The notes under the pieces were generated by a model that made no database searches, was not told where the DNA came from, and saw only the letters and a program-made list of their open reading frames with translations. The position numbers and the translations under genes are program-made. Shown piece by piece: positions 35,292-43,381 of a stretch of DNA of 64,000 nucleotides (its first letter is position 1; each line of letters opens with the position of its first letter). This DNA comes from Sphingopyxis sp. (GTDB lineage Bacteria > Pseudomonadota > Alphaproteobacteria > Sphingomonadales > Sphingomonadaceae): positions 62,001-126,000 of the forward strand of contig NZ_JAOZVW010000138.1 of NCBI RefSeq assembly GCF_025869345.1, given 5' to 3'.

Positions 35292-35815
35292 TGGTCGGCT
35301 CCGATATTGGCCGTGCCGGGCACGGGGATGTCGGCCGTGTCGGTCCAGTGATCGACGCGGCGGGAAAACAGGTTTCGGGTGCGGAACGCGGCGATCCGCC
35401 ATCGGCCCTCTTCGCGAGCGAAATCGAGCGCGAGCGCGGCGCTGCGCAGGTCGGCGCGGTTGTCCGAGTAGGTCGAGGTCTGGAGCATCATCCATTGGCC
35501 GCTCGCCCGGTCGCCGGTCACGACGATCGTTTCGGACGAAAGGAAATGCGCCGTCATCGCGAAATGCGGCGTGGGCAGGCAATAGCCGCGGATCATTGCG
35601 ACGATCGCGTCGCGGCCGTCATAGCCGCCGAAGGCCTGCCGGTAGCGGCCCTTGCCTTCCCAGCGGGCGTCGCGGGTGAACAAGTCGCCGAGTTCGCCGA
35701 AAGGCGTGTCGGGGCCGAGGTCGTCGCAAATTTGGAAATAGCGCGCGACGACCCGGCGGATGGCGCTTTCCGCCTCCAGCCGGTCGAGCCGTGCGAGGAT
35801 CGCGCCATCGGTCAT
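35288..35815 (-). CDS. iacI: SnoaL/NTF2-like protein, IacI-like
   Basis: 175 residues with an NTF2-like fold: IRRVVARYFQICDDLGPDTP, FTRDARWEGKGR and HFLSSETIVVTGDRASG. SnoaL-type proteins are small hydrolases, isomerases or dehydratases. Its position between iacB and iacC is exactly that of iacI in the Acinetobacter iacHABICDEFG cluster. It overlaps both neighbours by four bases. Its reaction in this organism is not determined from sequence. Confidence 0.78.
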   Translation of the reverse strand: MTDGAILARLDRLEAESAIRRVVARYFQICDDLGPDTPFGELGDLFTRDARWEGKGRYRQAFGGYDGRDAIVAMIRGYCLPTPHFAMTAHFLSSETIVVTGDRASGQWMMLQTSTYSDNRADLRSAALALDFAREEGRWRIAAFRTRNLFSRRVDHWTDTADIPVPGTANIGADQ

Positions 35816-36171
35816 TCGGGCATCACCAGTTCACGGCCGAGGCGGGCTTCGACGCGCATATATTTCCACAGCCTGTGCTCGCCGACCTCGATCGTGCGAA
35901 ACAGGCCGCAGATCGCGACAGCCGTATCGCGGTCGGGCACGTCGGCCATGATGTAGAAGGTCCAGGGCCAGCCGGTCGGCGACGTGCCGACCATCGTTTC
36001 ATCGTCGTCGAAGGTGCCGAGCACCTCGACGCCGGGCATTTCGCGAATCTGCCGCAGCAGTCCGCCGGTCGCCTTGAGGACGGTGGGGATGTCCTTGCCG
36101 GGCAGGTCGAAAAAGCCCTGCAGCACGGCGCCGCAGAACAGGGCGCGGATTTTCCTGGGTTGGTCGGTCAT
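35812..36171 (-). CDS. iacB: IacB-like small dimeric alpha-beta-barrel protein
   Basis: 119 residues from the ATG at 36171 (GGAAAGATC upstream). Short beta-alpha-beta segments such as KIRALFCGAVLQGFFDL and VLGTFDDDETMVGTSPTGWP suggest a small alpha-beta barrel of the EthD/ABM kind. The order iacA-iacB-iacI matches the known indole-3-acetate cluster, where IacB is a small protein of uncertain reaction. It ends overlapping the iacI start. Confidence 0.75.
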   Translation of the reverse strand: MTDQPRKIRALFCGAVLQGFFDLPGKDIPTVLKATGGLLRQIREMPGVEVLGTFDDDETMVGTSPTGWPWTFYIMADVPDRDTAVAICGLFRTIEVGEHRLWKYMRVEARLGRELVMPE

Positions 36172-36206
36172 GATCTTTCCTCGTAATCGGTCGGGGCATT
36201 TCGCGT

Positions 36207-37349
36207 TCAGGGATAACCGGGCGGCGGCGACTTCCCGAGCAGCACCGCGCCACCCGATTGCCATGTTCCGTCGTTCATGAAGGCGTGCTGCGCGACGACC
36301 AGCGCGTCGAGCAGCAGGCGCGACAGCGGGTGGCTGTTGAAGATGCCGGTCGTGCCCGCCATTTCGAAGGCGCGGCGCGTGACATCGGCGCCGGTCCTGG
36401 CGATGTGCGTCGATGCGATCCGCAGCGCCGCGACCTCTTCGACCGCCACCGCGTCGCCGCGCGAAACCCGGTCCCACATCGCCTCGGTCTCTTCATAGAA
36501 CCAGGCCCGGGCGGAACGAAGCTGCGCCTCCATCTGCGCGAGCGCGGTCTGGAAGGCGGGGCGGTCGGCCATCGAGGGCGCGCCGGTGATCGAATTTTTC
36601 CGCGTCGCGAGCTTCACGGCCTCGTCGATCGCTTCGCGCGCGACGCCCGCCGCGACGATCGCGAGCACCTGGGCGGCCATCGCCATCGTCGGATAGCGAT
36701 AGGCGGCGGTATCGATCGAAGGCGCCGCACCGCGGATCAGCGTCCATTCCTCGGGCACCAGCACATCCTCGACGACCAGATCGTGGCTGCCGGTCGCGAA
36801 CATGCCGATCGTGTCCCAATTCTCCTCGATCCGGACCTGTTCGCGCGGCATGACCGCCATGCGCGGCAGGCCGCCGCTTTCGCCCTCGATCCGCACGCCG
36901 ACGCCGATCAGCGAGGCGCCCATGCAGCCCGAGCCGAAGCCCCAGCGGCCGCGAACCCGATAGCCTTTGCCCTCGGGCGTGACCGGCTGCGGCGGAAAGA
37001 CCGCGCCCGCGAAGACGACGTCGGGCGTTTCGCGATACAGGGTGGCGAGCGTCGAGGCGGGAAGCGACGACAGATATTTGCTCGCGAAGCCGAAGCTCGC
37101 GACCCAGCCGGCGGACCCGTCGGCGGCCGAGATGGTTTCGATAAGGCGCAGAAATTCCATCGGCGTCATCGCACCGCCACCGAACTGTTCGGGCACGAAC
37201 GCGCGATAGAGGCCGATCTTCTGGAATTGTTCGACGATATCCTGCGGAATATGTCCCAGCCGGTGCAGATCGGCCCGCCTGGCGCGGATATCGTCGAGCA
37301 GGGGCTGGAGATGCGGGCTGGCAAGTCCGAGGGCCGGGGTCGCCGTCAT
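36207..37349 (-). CDS. iacA: Acyl-CoA dehydrogenase-like flavin monooxygenase, IacA-like
   Basis: 380 residues of the acyl-CoA dehydrogenase / HpaB-type hydroxylase fold: VPEQFGGGAMTPMEFLRLIE, GSAGWVASFG, RWGFGSGCMGAS and the C-terminal helix with GTTGIFNSHPLSRLLLDA. It lacks a clear catalytic glutamate for CoA substrates, as in the flavin-dependent hydroxylases. In IAA degraders IacA starts the pathway by hydroxylating the indole ring, using reduced flavin supplied by IacG (here at 49969). Overlaps the amidase by four bases. Confidence 0.83.
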   Translation of the reverse strand: MTATPALGLASPHLQPLLDDIRARRADLHRLGHIPQDIVEQFQKIGLYRAFVPEQFGGGAMTPMEFLRLIETISAADGSAGWVASFGFASKYLSSLPASTLATLYRETPDVVFAGAVFPPQPVTPEGKGYRVRGRWGFGSGCMGASLIGVGVRIEGESGGLPRMAVMPREQVRIEENWDTIGMFATGSHDLVVEDVLVPEEWTLIRGAAPSIDTAAYRYPTMAMAAQVLAIVAAGVAREAIDEAVKLATRKNSITGAPSMADRPAFQTALAQMEAQLRSARAWFYEETEAMWDRVSRGDAVAVEEVAALRIASTHIARTGADVTRRAFEMAGTTGIFNSHPLSRLLLDALVVAQHAFMNDGTWQSGGAVLLGKSPPPGYP

Positions 37350-38482
37350 GCGGTTTCTCCTTTCATGAACAGGGGGATGGTGCGGGCGAGCGCGCAGAGC
37401 GCTTCATCGCCGCCCTTGCGGCCGACGAGCTGGAGCGACACGGGCGCGCCGCCGGCCTCGCCGACGGGCAAGGCGATCGCGGGATGCCCGGACAGATTGA
37501 ACGGGCGGCAATTGGCCGTCATCGGGAGCGCCGCCGCCGGGTCCGTTGCCGCGAGCAGGCTCGGCGGCGCGGCGGGCAGCGTCGGCAGGGCGACGGCGTC
37601 GAAGTCCGCGAGCAGGGCCTCGACTTCAGCTCCGAACCTTTGGCGAACCGCCTCCGCTTCGGTCAGATCGGCATCGGTGACCCGCGAGGCGGCGAGCAGG
37701 CGGTCGTGGACGTCGCGTCCGACGAGTCCGCCGTCGATCAGCGGCGCGAAGGCATCCCAGCATTCGCGGCCGATGATGCGGAGCCCGGCTTGCTGAGCGG
37801 CGGCCAGGCCGGGCAGCGTCATGGGGGTGATCGCAGCGGCCGCCGCGGCGGCGGCGCGGGCGATGGTCAGGATCGCCTCGTCACCGGCATCGGCCATGAA
37901 GGCGACCCGCGGCGCGCGGGGCGTCGGCGTATCGCGCCAGTCGGGGACCAGCATCGCCATGATCCGCTCGATAGCGGCGACCGACCGCGCGAAAGGGCCC
38001 GCGCAGTCGAGGCTGCTCGACGCGGGGGTCAGGCCGTCCCGGCTGACGCGCCCGAAGGTCGGTTTGAATCCGACGATGCCGCAGCAGGCGGCGGGGACGC
38101 GGATCGATCCGCCGGTGTCGGTCCCGATCGCCGCATCGACGAGTCCCGCGGCGACCGCCGCCGCCGACCCGCTCGACGATCCGCCCGGGACGAGGTGCGG
38201 GTAGGCGGGGTTGATCGGGGTTCCGGTCCAGCCGTTGACGCCCGTCACGCCATAGGCGAGTTCGTGCATGGTGACGCGGCCGGCGATGGTGCAGCCGGCG
38301 CCGCGCAGGCGTGCGACCACCGCCGCGTCGCGCGCCGCCGGCGGGCGCGCGGCGAGCGCGCGGCTGCCGGCGGCGGTGGTTTCGCCGGCGACATCGATGC
38401 AATCCTTGATCGCGACGCGCATTCCGTCGCCGGAAAAGGGGCCGGTCAGGAAGATCGAACGATGGGCCGGCGAAAGGGTCAT
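37346..38482 (-). CDS. iacH: Amidase-signature enzyme, IacH-like
   Basis: 378 residues from the ATG at 38482. The Ser-cisSer-Lys triad is visible: lysine in [11 protein letters not shown], cis-serine in [15 protein letters not shown] and nucleophile in [12 protein letters not shown]. Amidase-signature enzymes hydrolyse amides. It stands directly upstream of iacA, as iacH does in Acinetobacter. A role in releasing free indole-3-acetate from an amide or conjugate, or in a later step, is possible. It overlaps the upstream amidohydrolase by four bases. Confidence 0.83.
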   Translation of the reverse strand: MTLSPAHRSIFLTGPFSGDGMRVAIKDCIDVAGETTAAGSRALAARPPAARDAAVVARLRGAGCTIAGRVTMHELAYGVTGVNGWTGTPINPAYPHLVPGGSSSGSAAAVAAGLVDAAIGTDTGGSIRVPAACCGIVGFKPTFGRVSRDGLTPASSSLDCAGPFARSVAAIERIMAMLVPDWRDTPTPRAPRVAFMADAGDEAILTIARAAAAAAAAITPMTLPGLAAAQQAGLRIIGRECWDAFAPLIDGGLVGRDVHDRLLAASRVTDADLTEAEAVRQRFGAEVEALLADFDAVALPTLPAAPPSLLAATDPAAALPMTANCRPFNLSGHPAIALPVGEAGGAPVSLQLVGRKGGDEALCALARTIPLFMKGETA

Positions 38483-39840
38483 GGCCGCTTCGCCGCCTGG
38501 TCGTCGCGGAACACCCGGCCGTCCTTCATGACGAAATCGACGTGTTGCAGCGCGGTGATGTCGGCGAGCGGATCGGCGCTTACCGCGATGATGTCGGCGA
38601 TCTTGCCTTTCTCGATCGTGCCGAGATCCTGTTCGCGGCCGATCAGGCTGGCGGCGTTGACCGTCGCCGTCTTGATCGCATCCGCCGCGGGCATGCCTTC
38701 GCGCACATAATATTCCAGTTCGCGGGCATTTTCGCCGTGAACCGAAACGCCGGCGTCGGTGCCGGCCGCGATCTTCACCCCCGCGCGCCAGGCGGCCATC
38801 ATCCGCGGGCCGTGCTTGTCGAGGAAATTCTGCATGACCGCCCGCATCGGGCCGGTCGCCGTCTTGATGTCCTTTTCGATATTGGCGTGAACCGACATCG
38901 TCGGAACCAGGAAGGCGCCGTTCTTCTTGAAAGTCTCGAAACTGTCGGCGGGGGTGTAGGACCCATGCTCGACCGAATTGACCCCGGCGCGCAGCACGGC
39001 GCGGATGCCTTCCTCGCCATGCGCGTGGGCGGCGACCCGCAACTGGCGCGAATGGGCGGTTTCGACGATCGCCTTCAATTCGTCGTCGAGAAAGACCGGC
39101 GGTGCATATTGTAGCCCGCACGGCAGGCTGCCGCTGCAGGTCGCATAGATTTTGATAAGGTCGGCGCCCATGTCGATCTGCTGGCGGGTCACGCGGCGGC
39201 AGCCTTCGACGCCCGAGCAGGCGCCGGGTCCGGTGCCTGCCCCGGGGCGGACGATCGATACCGCGGTCAGGATGCGGGGGCCTTCGAGCTTGCCGGCGGC
39301 GACCGCATCACGCAGCGCGACGATGTTCCAGCCGGCGCTGCCGAGGTCGCGGACGGTCGTGAATCCGGCCATCAGCGTCTTGCGCGCATTTCCGATCGCA
39401 TCGACGAGATGGGTGACGTCGTCGCGCTCCTCGACGCTGGCGCCGGGCAGGTCGTCCGCCGCATATTTGATCTTGAAGGGCGCATCGCCGCGCGAATTCG
39501 ACGACAGGTGGACGTGCATGTCCATCATGCCGGGCAGGACGAAACGATCGCGCAGATCGATCAGTTCAACGTCGGCGTCCACGATGGTTTCGGGGGCGGT
39601 ATAGCCGCTGTCGATCCGCTCGATCCGGTCGTTGCGGACGACGATCGTCCGCTCGCGCTGCGGTTGCTGGCCGGGCACGCCGAGCAGCCAGCCGGCCTGA
39701 ATCAGCTTGACCTTGTCGCGCGCCGGGGTGGCGGGCGCGGCCGCCGCGGCCGGAGCCTCCGCGCGCTCTTCATGGGCGAGCGCCGGGGTGCAGATCGCGG
39801 CGCAGGCGGCAAGCCAGAGTGTCAGTCTCTTCACTATCAT
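38479..39840 (-). CDS. Secreted amidohydrolase, imidazolonepropionase/prolidase-like
   Basis: 453 residues with signal peptide (ICTPALAHEE). Metal ligands: MHVHL, lysine in ADLIKIYATCSG, RVAAHAHGEEG, VEHGSY and AAGTDAGVSVHG. It is related to the amidohydrolase at 30572 (same NARKTLMAGFTTVRDLG segment). It is translationally coupled (ATGA) both to the tricorn-like protease upstream and the amidase downstream. A secreted peptidase or N-acyl amino acid hydrolase at the head of an indole-3-acetate operon hints at conjugate use, such as indole-3-acetyl amino acids (inference). Confidence 0.87.
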   Translation of the reverse strand: MIVKRLTLWLAACAAICTPALAHEERAEAPAAAAAPATPARDKVKLIQAGWLLGVPGQQPQRERTIVVRNDRIERIDSGYTAPETIVDADVELIDLRDRFVLPGMMDMHVHLSSNSRGDAPFKIKYAADDLPGASVEERDDVTHLVDAIGNARKTLMAGFTTVRDLGSAGWNIVALRDAVAAGKLEGPRILTAVSIVRPGAGTGPGACSGVEGCRRVTRQQIDMGADLIKIYATCSGSLPCGLQYAPPVFLDDELKAIVETAHSRQLRVAAHAHGEEGIRAVLRAGVNSVEHGSYTPADSFETFKKNGAFLVPTMSVHANIEKDIKTATGPMRAVMQNFLDKHGPRMMAAWRAGVKIAAGTDAGVSVHGENARELEYYVREGMPAADAIKTATVNAASLIGREQDLGTIEKGKIADIIAVSADPLADITALQHVDFVMKDGRVFRDDQAAKRP

Positions 39841-42800
39841 TTCTCCTTTCTCAAGGCGGGATTCCAGTCGTTCGGACCTTGGAAGGAGGGGATGGGGACG
39901 GGCTTTGCGTCTTTCACCTGATCGAGCAGCAGCTTGATCGCGGCATCGAGTTGCTGATCGATGCCGCGGGCAAGCAGCCCCGGGTCGTTGTCGACTTCGA
40001 TATTGGGCTTCACGCCTTCATTGCCTTCGGCCCAGCGCCCGTCGACGGTGTAGACGCGCTGGGGGGCGGGCGAGATGAAGCCGCCGTTGATGAGCGGCAG
40101 CGACAGGCCCGGGCCGATCAGTCCGCCCCACGTTCGCGTTCCGATCAGCGGCCCGACCTTCGCCGTCTTGAACAGCAGCGGAAAGCCGTCGCCGCCTGAA
40201 TAGCTCCAGCCATTGGTGATCATGGCCTTGGGGCCGCGATGTGCGAGTTCGGGAAGCGGATAGTCGCTGCTGTTGCGGGCCCGGAAATAGACGAGCGGCG
40301 GGCGATGGAGCAGTTCGACCATGCGGTCGCCGAGGGCGCCGCCGGTATTGAAGCGTTCGTCGACGATCAGCGCGTCCTTGTCGAACTGCGACCGATACTG
40401 GATCATCAGTTCGGTCTGCCCCTCGGCGCTCGTATTGGGGACATAGATATAGCCGATGCGTCCCGCGGATGCGGCATCGACCTTTTTCCGATTCTCTTCG
40501 ACCCAGGCGAGTTCGCGCAGCTTGCGCTCGCTGGTCAGCGTCTTGACCCGGATGGTGCGCTCCGCCCCGTCGCCGCGTGCGATCCTCAGGTCGACCTCCT
40601 TGCCGGCAAGGCCGGTGAGAGCCTCCCATGGGTCGGTGCTGCCCGATAGCGGCTTGCCGTTCACGGCGAGCAGTTCGTCGCCTTCGCGGACGTCGAGCGC
40701 GGCATCGTCGAGGGGCGAGCGGACCTCATAGGCGCGCGCGCCTGTCCGATAGATTTTCGAGATGCGATACCGGCCGTTATCGGGTGCAAAATCGACACCT
40801 AGCAGGCCGACATTGGTCGCATCGCCGCGCGGCCGCGGGGCGGTTGCCGAAGCATAGACATGGCCGCCGTTGAGCTCGCCCATCATCTCGCGCACGATGA
40901 AGGTCAGGTCGTCGTCGTTGGTCACATAGGGGACGAGCGGCGCCATGCGCGCGCGGACGGCATTCCAGTTGATTCCGTGCAGGCCGGGATCGTAATAAAA
41001 GTCGCGGCCATAGCGCCAGGCGTCGTTGAACATCTGCTGGGCTTCGGCCGCATGATCGACGGTGGCGACCAGCCGGGTTCCGTCGATCTTCGCGGGCTGC
41101 CCCTTCGCGGCATCGACGCGATAGAGCTGCGTGTCGATGCGCGTCAGTATCTCGCCGGCGTTCGCGTCGGCGAGGGTCAGTCCCTTGCCGGATTGCAGGA
41201 TGCGCGCGGCATCCTTGCCATAATCATAGCGCTCCAACTGGCTGTCGCCGTCGCCGTCGCCCTGGCGGATCAGCACATATCCGCCGTCGACGGGCCGGAT
41301 CGCGGCGAGTAGCCCGGACTTGGGCGGCAACGGCTTCAGTCGCCGTTCGGCCCCCGCGATGTCGATGACGACCGCCGCCTGCCTTGCCGGCGCGACCCAG
41401 CCCAGATCGCCGGGCGCGGCGACATTCGCCCGCAGCGGCAGAATGGTCGCGACGGTGCCGTTGGTATAGGTCCAGGTCGCGTCGAAACCGGCATCGCCGA
41501 AGGTCGGGGCGAACCGGCGGCGCGACAGCATCAGCAGATAATTGCCGCTTGCCTCGAACATCGGCGCGAAGTCGTCGAACGCGCCCGAGGTCAGTTGGTG
41601 CCGCTCACCGCTTTGCGTATCGAAGAGGAAGAGGGCGTTGTTGCGGTTGTCGAGCCCGCGCGCGTAGGCGAGCCAGCGGCTGTCGGGCGACCAGGAGGCG
41701 GTCGCTTCGACCATTTCGGGGTGGTAGCCCCATTTTCCCTGGTCGACGCGCGTCTTGGCGCCGCTCGCGACATCGACGATCCACAGCGTCTGCTCCTGGT
41801 CATAGATGGCGATGCGGGTGCCGTCGGGCGACCAGAAAGGGGAATAGCGAAATCCGGGTCCGAAATCGGCGATCTTGCGGGACGTCGAGCCATCGGCGGG
41901 CCTCACATAAAGTGCATATTCGCCGTCGGCGTCGCTCACATAGGCGATGTCGCCGCGTCCATTGGCGCGCGGGAAGCGTTCGGCGAAGCCCGAGGTCGCG
42001 CTGATGTTGCGAACGGCCCGGCCGTTCCGGTCATAGGTGAAGATATCGCCGCGCGCCTCGATCGTCACGCCGCCGGGGGACAGCGCCGCGCTGGTGATCC
42101 GGTCGCCCACCGGCATTTTTTCAGGGGCTTTCACGACGGATGCCGGATCGATGCGAACGGTCACCGCCGTCGTGCCGCCCGTTGCCGGGTCGAAGATCGC
42201 AAGGCCGCCGCCGACCTCGAAGATGATGCGCGATCCGTCGGTCGCCGGGCGCCGGACGTCGGTGTCGATATAGGCGGTTACGGCGCTGTCCGCCGCGCCC
42301 TGCTCGCCGAGGCGCCAGATGTTGGATCGCCCGGCGGCGTCGCGTTCGGACAGGAAATAGGTGCGCCCGGCAATCTGCATCGGCATCGAATCCGACGACG
42401 GATGATCGGTCAGCTTTTGCGTCGCGCCGGTGGCGAAGTCGAAACGCCAGATGTCGGGCGCGCGGCCGCCGTAATAGCGCTTCCAGGCCTCTTCCTGAAA
42501 ATCGCGCTGATAAGTAAAGAGCAGTGCCTTGCCGTCGGACGTATAGGCCGCGGTTTCGCCATAGGGCAGCGGCAGGCGTTGCGGCAGGCCGCCTGCGACG
42601 TCGATGGTGTGGAGCTGGTCATAAGTGGCGCGCGGGCTCGCCATGGTCGATGCGAACAGCACCGCTTTGCCATCGGGGCGCCAGTCGACCACCAGATCCG
42701 CGGCCGGGTGATGCGTCAGCCGCCGTGCCGGCGCGCTGCCGTCGGCGGGCACGATATAGACGTCGGCGTTGCCGTCGACCTTGGCCGTCAGCGCGATCCA

Positions 42801-43040
42801 CTGGCCGTCGGGCGAAAAGCGGACGCGGTTGAGTTCGCTGCCGGGGACGGCGATCGGCCGGGCATTGCCGCCATTCGCGTCGGCAACCCACAGGCGATCG
42901 GCATAGATAAAGCCAATCCGCTGGCCACTGATGTCGGGATAGCGCATCAGGCGGGCTTCGCCGGTCGTCGCTCCAGCGGCGGAGGCCGTTCCCAGCGCGA
43001 TCGTCGCAAGTCCGATCAGCAGCCTGTTCCGATATGTCAT
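39837..43040 (-). CDS. Tricorn-type S41 protease
   Basis: 1067 residues from the ATG at 43040, with signal peptide (LATIALGTASAAGAT). The order is that of tricorn proteases: two beta-propellers of TolB-like repeats (about residues 30-640), a C1 helical part, a PDZ domain (VREGDELLAVNGKPL), and the S41 core with the likely nucleophile in SYSGGDGFPLLF. It degrades peptides, here probably in the periplasm. It is the first gene of the ten-gene iac operon. Such proteases are common in sphingomonads next to amidohydrolases, so its link to indole use may be only positional. Confidence 0.88.
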   Translation of the reverse strand: MTYRNRLLIGLATIALGTASAAGATTGEARLMRYPDISGQRIGFIYADRLWVADANGGNARPIAVPGSELNRVRFSPDGQWIALTAKVDGNADVYIVPADGSAPARRLTHHPAADLVVDWRPDGKAVLFASTMASPRATYDQLHTIDVAGGLPQRLPLPYGETAAYTSDGKALLFTYQRDFQEEAWKRYYGGRAPDIWRFDFATGATQKLTDHPSSDSMPMQIAGRTYFLSERDAAGRSNIWRLGEQGAADSAVTAYIDTDVRRPATDGSRIIFEVGGGLAIFDPATGGTTAVTVRIDPASVVKAPEKMPVGDRITSAALSPGGVTIEARGDIFTYDRNGRAVRNISATSGFAERFPRANGRGDIAYVSDADGEYALYVRPADGSTSRKIADFGPGFRYSPFWSPDGTRIAIYDQEQTLWIVDVASGAKTRVDQGKWGYHPEMVEATASWSPDSRWLAYARGLDNRNNALFLFDTQSGERHQLTSGAFDDFAPMFEASGNYLLMLSRRRFAPTFGDAGFDATWTYTNGTVATILPLRANVAAPGDLGWVAPARQAAVVIDIAGAERRLKPLPPKSGLLAAIRPVDGGYVLIRQGDGDGDSQLERYDYGKDAARILQSGKGLTLADANAGEILTRIDTQLYRVDAAKGQPAKIDGTRLVATVDHAAEAQQMFNDAWRYGRDFYYDPGLHGINWNAVRARMAPLVPYVTNDDDLTFIVREMMGELNGGHVYASATAPRPRGDATNVGLLGVDFAPDNGRYRISKIYRTGARAYEVRSPLDDAALDVREGDELLAVNGKPLSGSTDPWEALTGLAGKEVDLRIARGDGAERTIRVKTLTSERKLRELAWVEENRKKVDAASAGRIGYIYVPNTSAEGQTELMIQYRSQFDKDALIVDERFNTGGALGDRMVELLHRPPLVYFRARNSSDYPLPELAHRGPKAMITNGWSYSGGDGFPLLFKTAKVGPLIGTRTWGGLIGPGLSLPLINGGFISPAPQRVYTVDGRWAEGNEGVKPNIEVDNDPGLLARGIDQQLDAAIKLLLDQVKDAKPVPIPSFQGPNDWNPALRKEK

Positions 43041-43381
43041 TGCAGCCCTCCCTGAGGGCGCCGACGATAGTTTCGTCTTCCTGACAGCACCCGTAAGCCG
43101 GAAGACTAAGCGGGGGCGGCAGGTGGACAATCAAATGCTGCTCACAGGGGCCATGACCTGACCTAATCCGGCGAGCGCCTTCCATGAGCCGGGCTCATGT
43201 TTCCCGCAAATTTATCTCGTTTGTGAGGGTGAGCGGGGTTCCCATAACTCCAATGCCTCCAGAGCGGGGCCGGATTTGGACCAGTTTCCTGGCCGGAATG
43301 CGCAACAAAATTGCGTGATCGGGCGGTGGGGCCTGAGACCTCTACAGGGTCGCTCGACTGGACTTTGGGAGGAGATTTCAG
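43041..43381. promoter_or_regulatory. Divergent promoter region between the iac operon and a TonB receptor
   Basis: No gene is present. It should drive both the tricorn/iac operon (minus) and the receptor (plus). It holds a 17-bp palindrome catgagcc-g-ggctcatg (43183-43199) and a CTAAT motif (43163-43167) like those found in other promoters of this region. A short dyad cgcaa-caaaa-ttgcg lies at 43301-43315. The GGAGGAG of the receptor is at the right edge. Confidence 0.6.
43183..43199. promoter_or_regulatory. 17-bp palindrome, probable operator
   Basis: catgagcc, one central g, then ggctcatg: a perfect dyad 143 bases before the tricorn start and 183 before the receptor start. It lacks a T-run, so an operator is more likely than a terminator. 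No MarR-type iacR is present in the window to assign to it. Confidence 0.5.
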
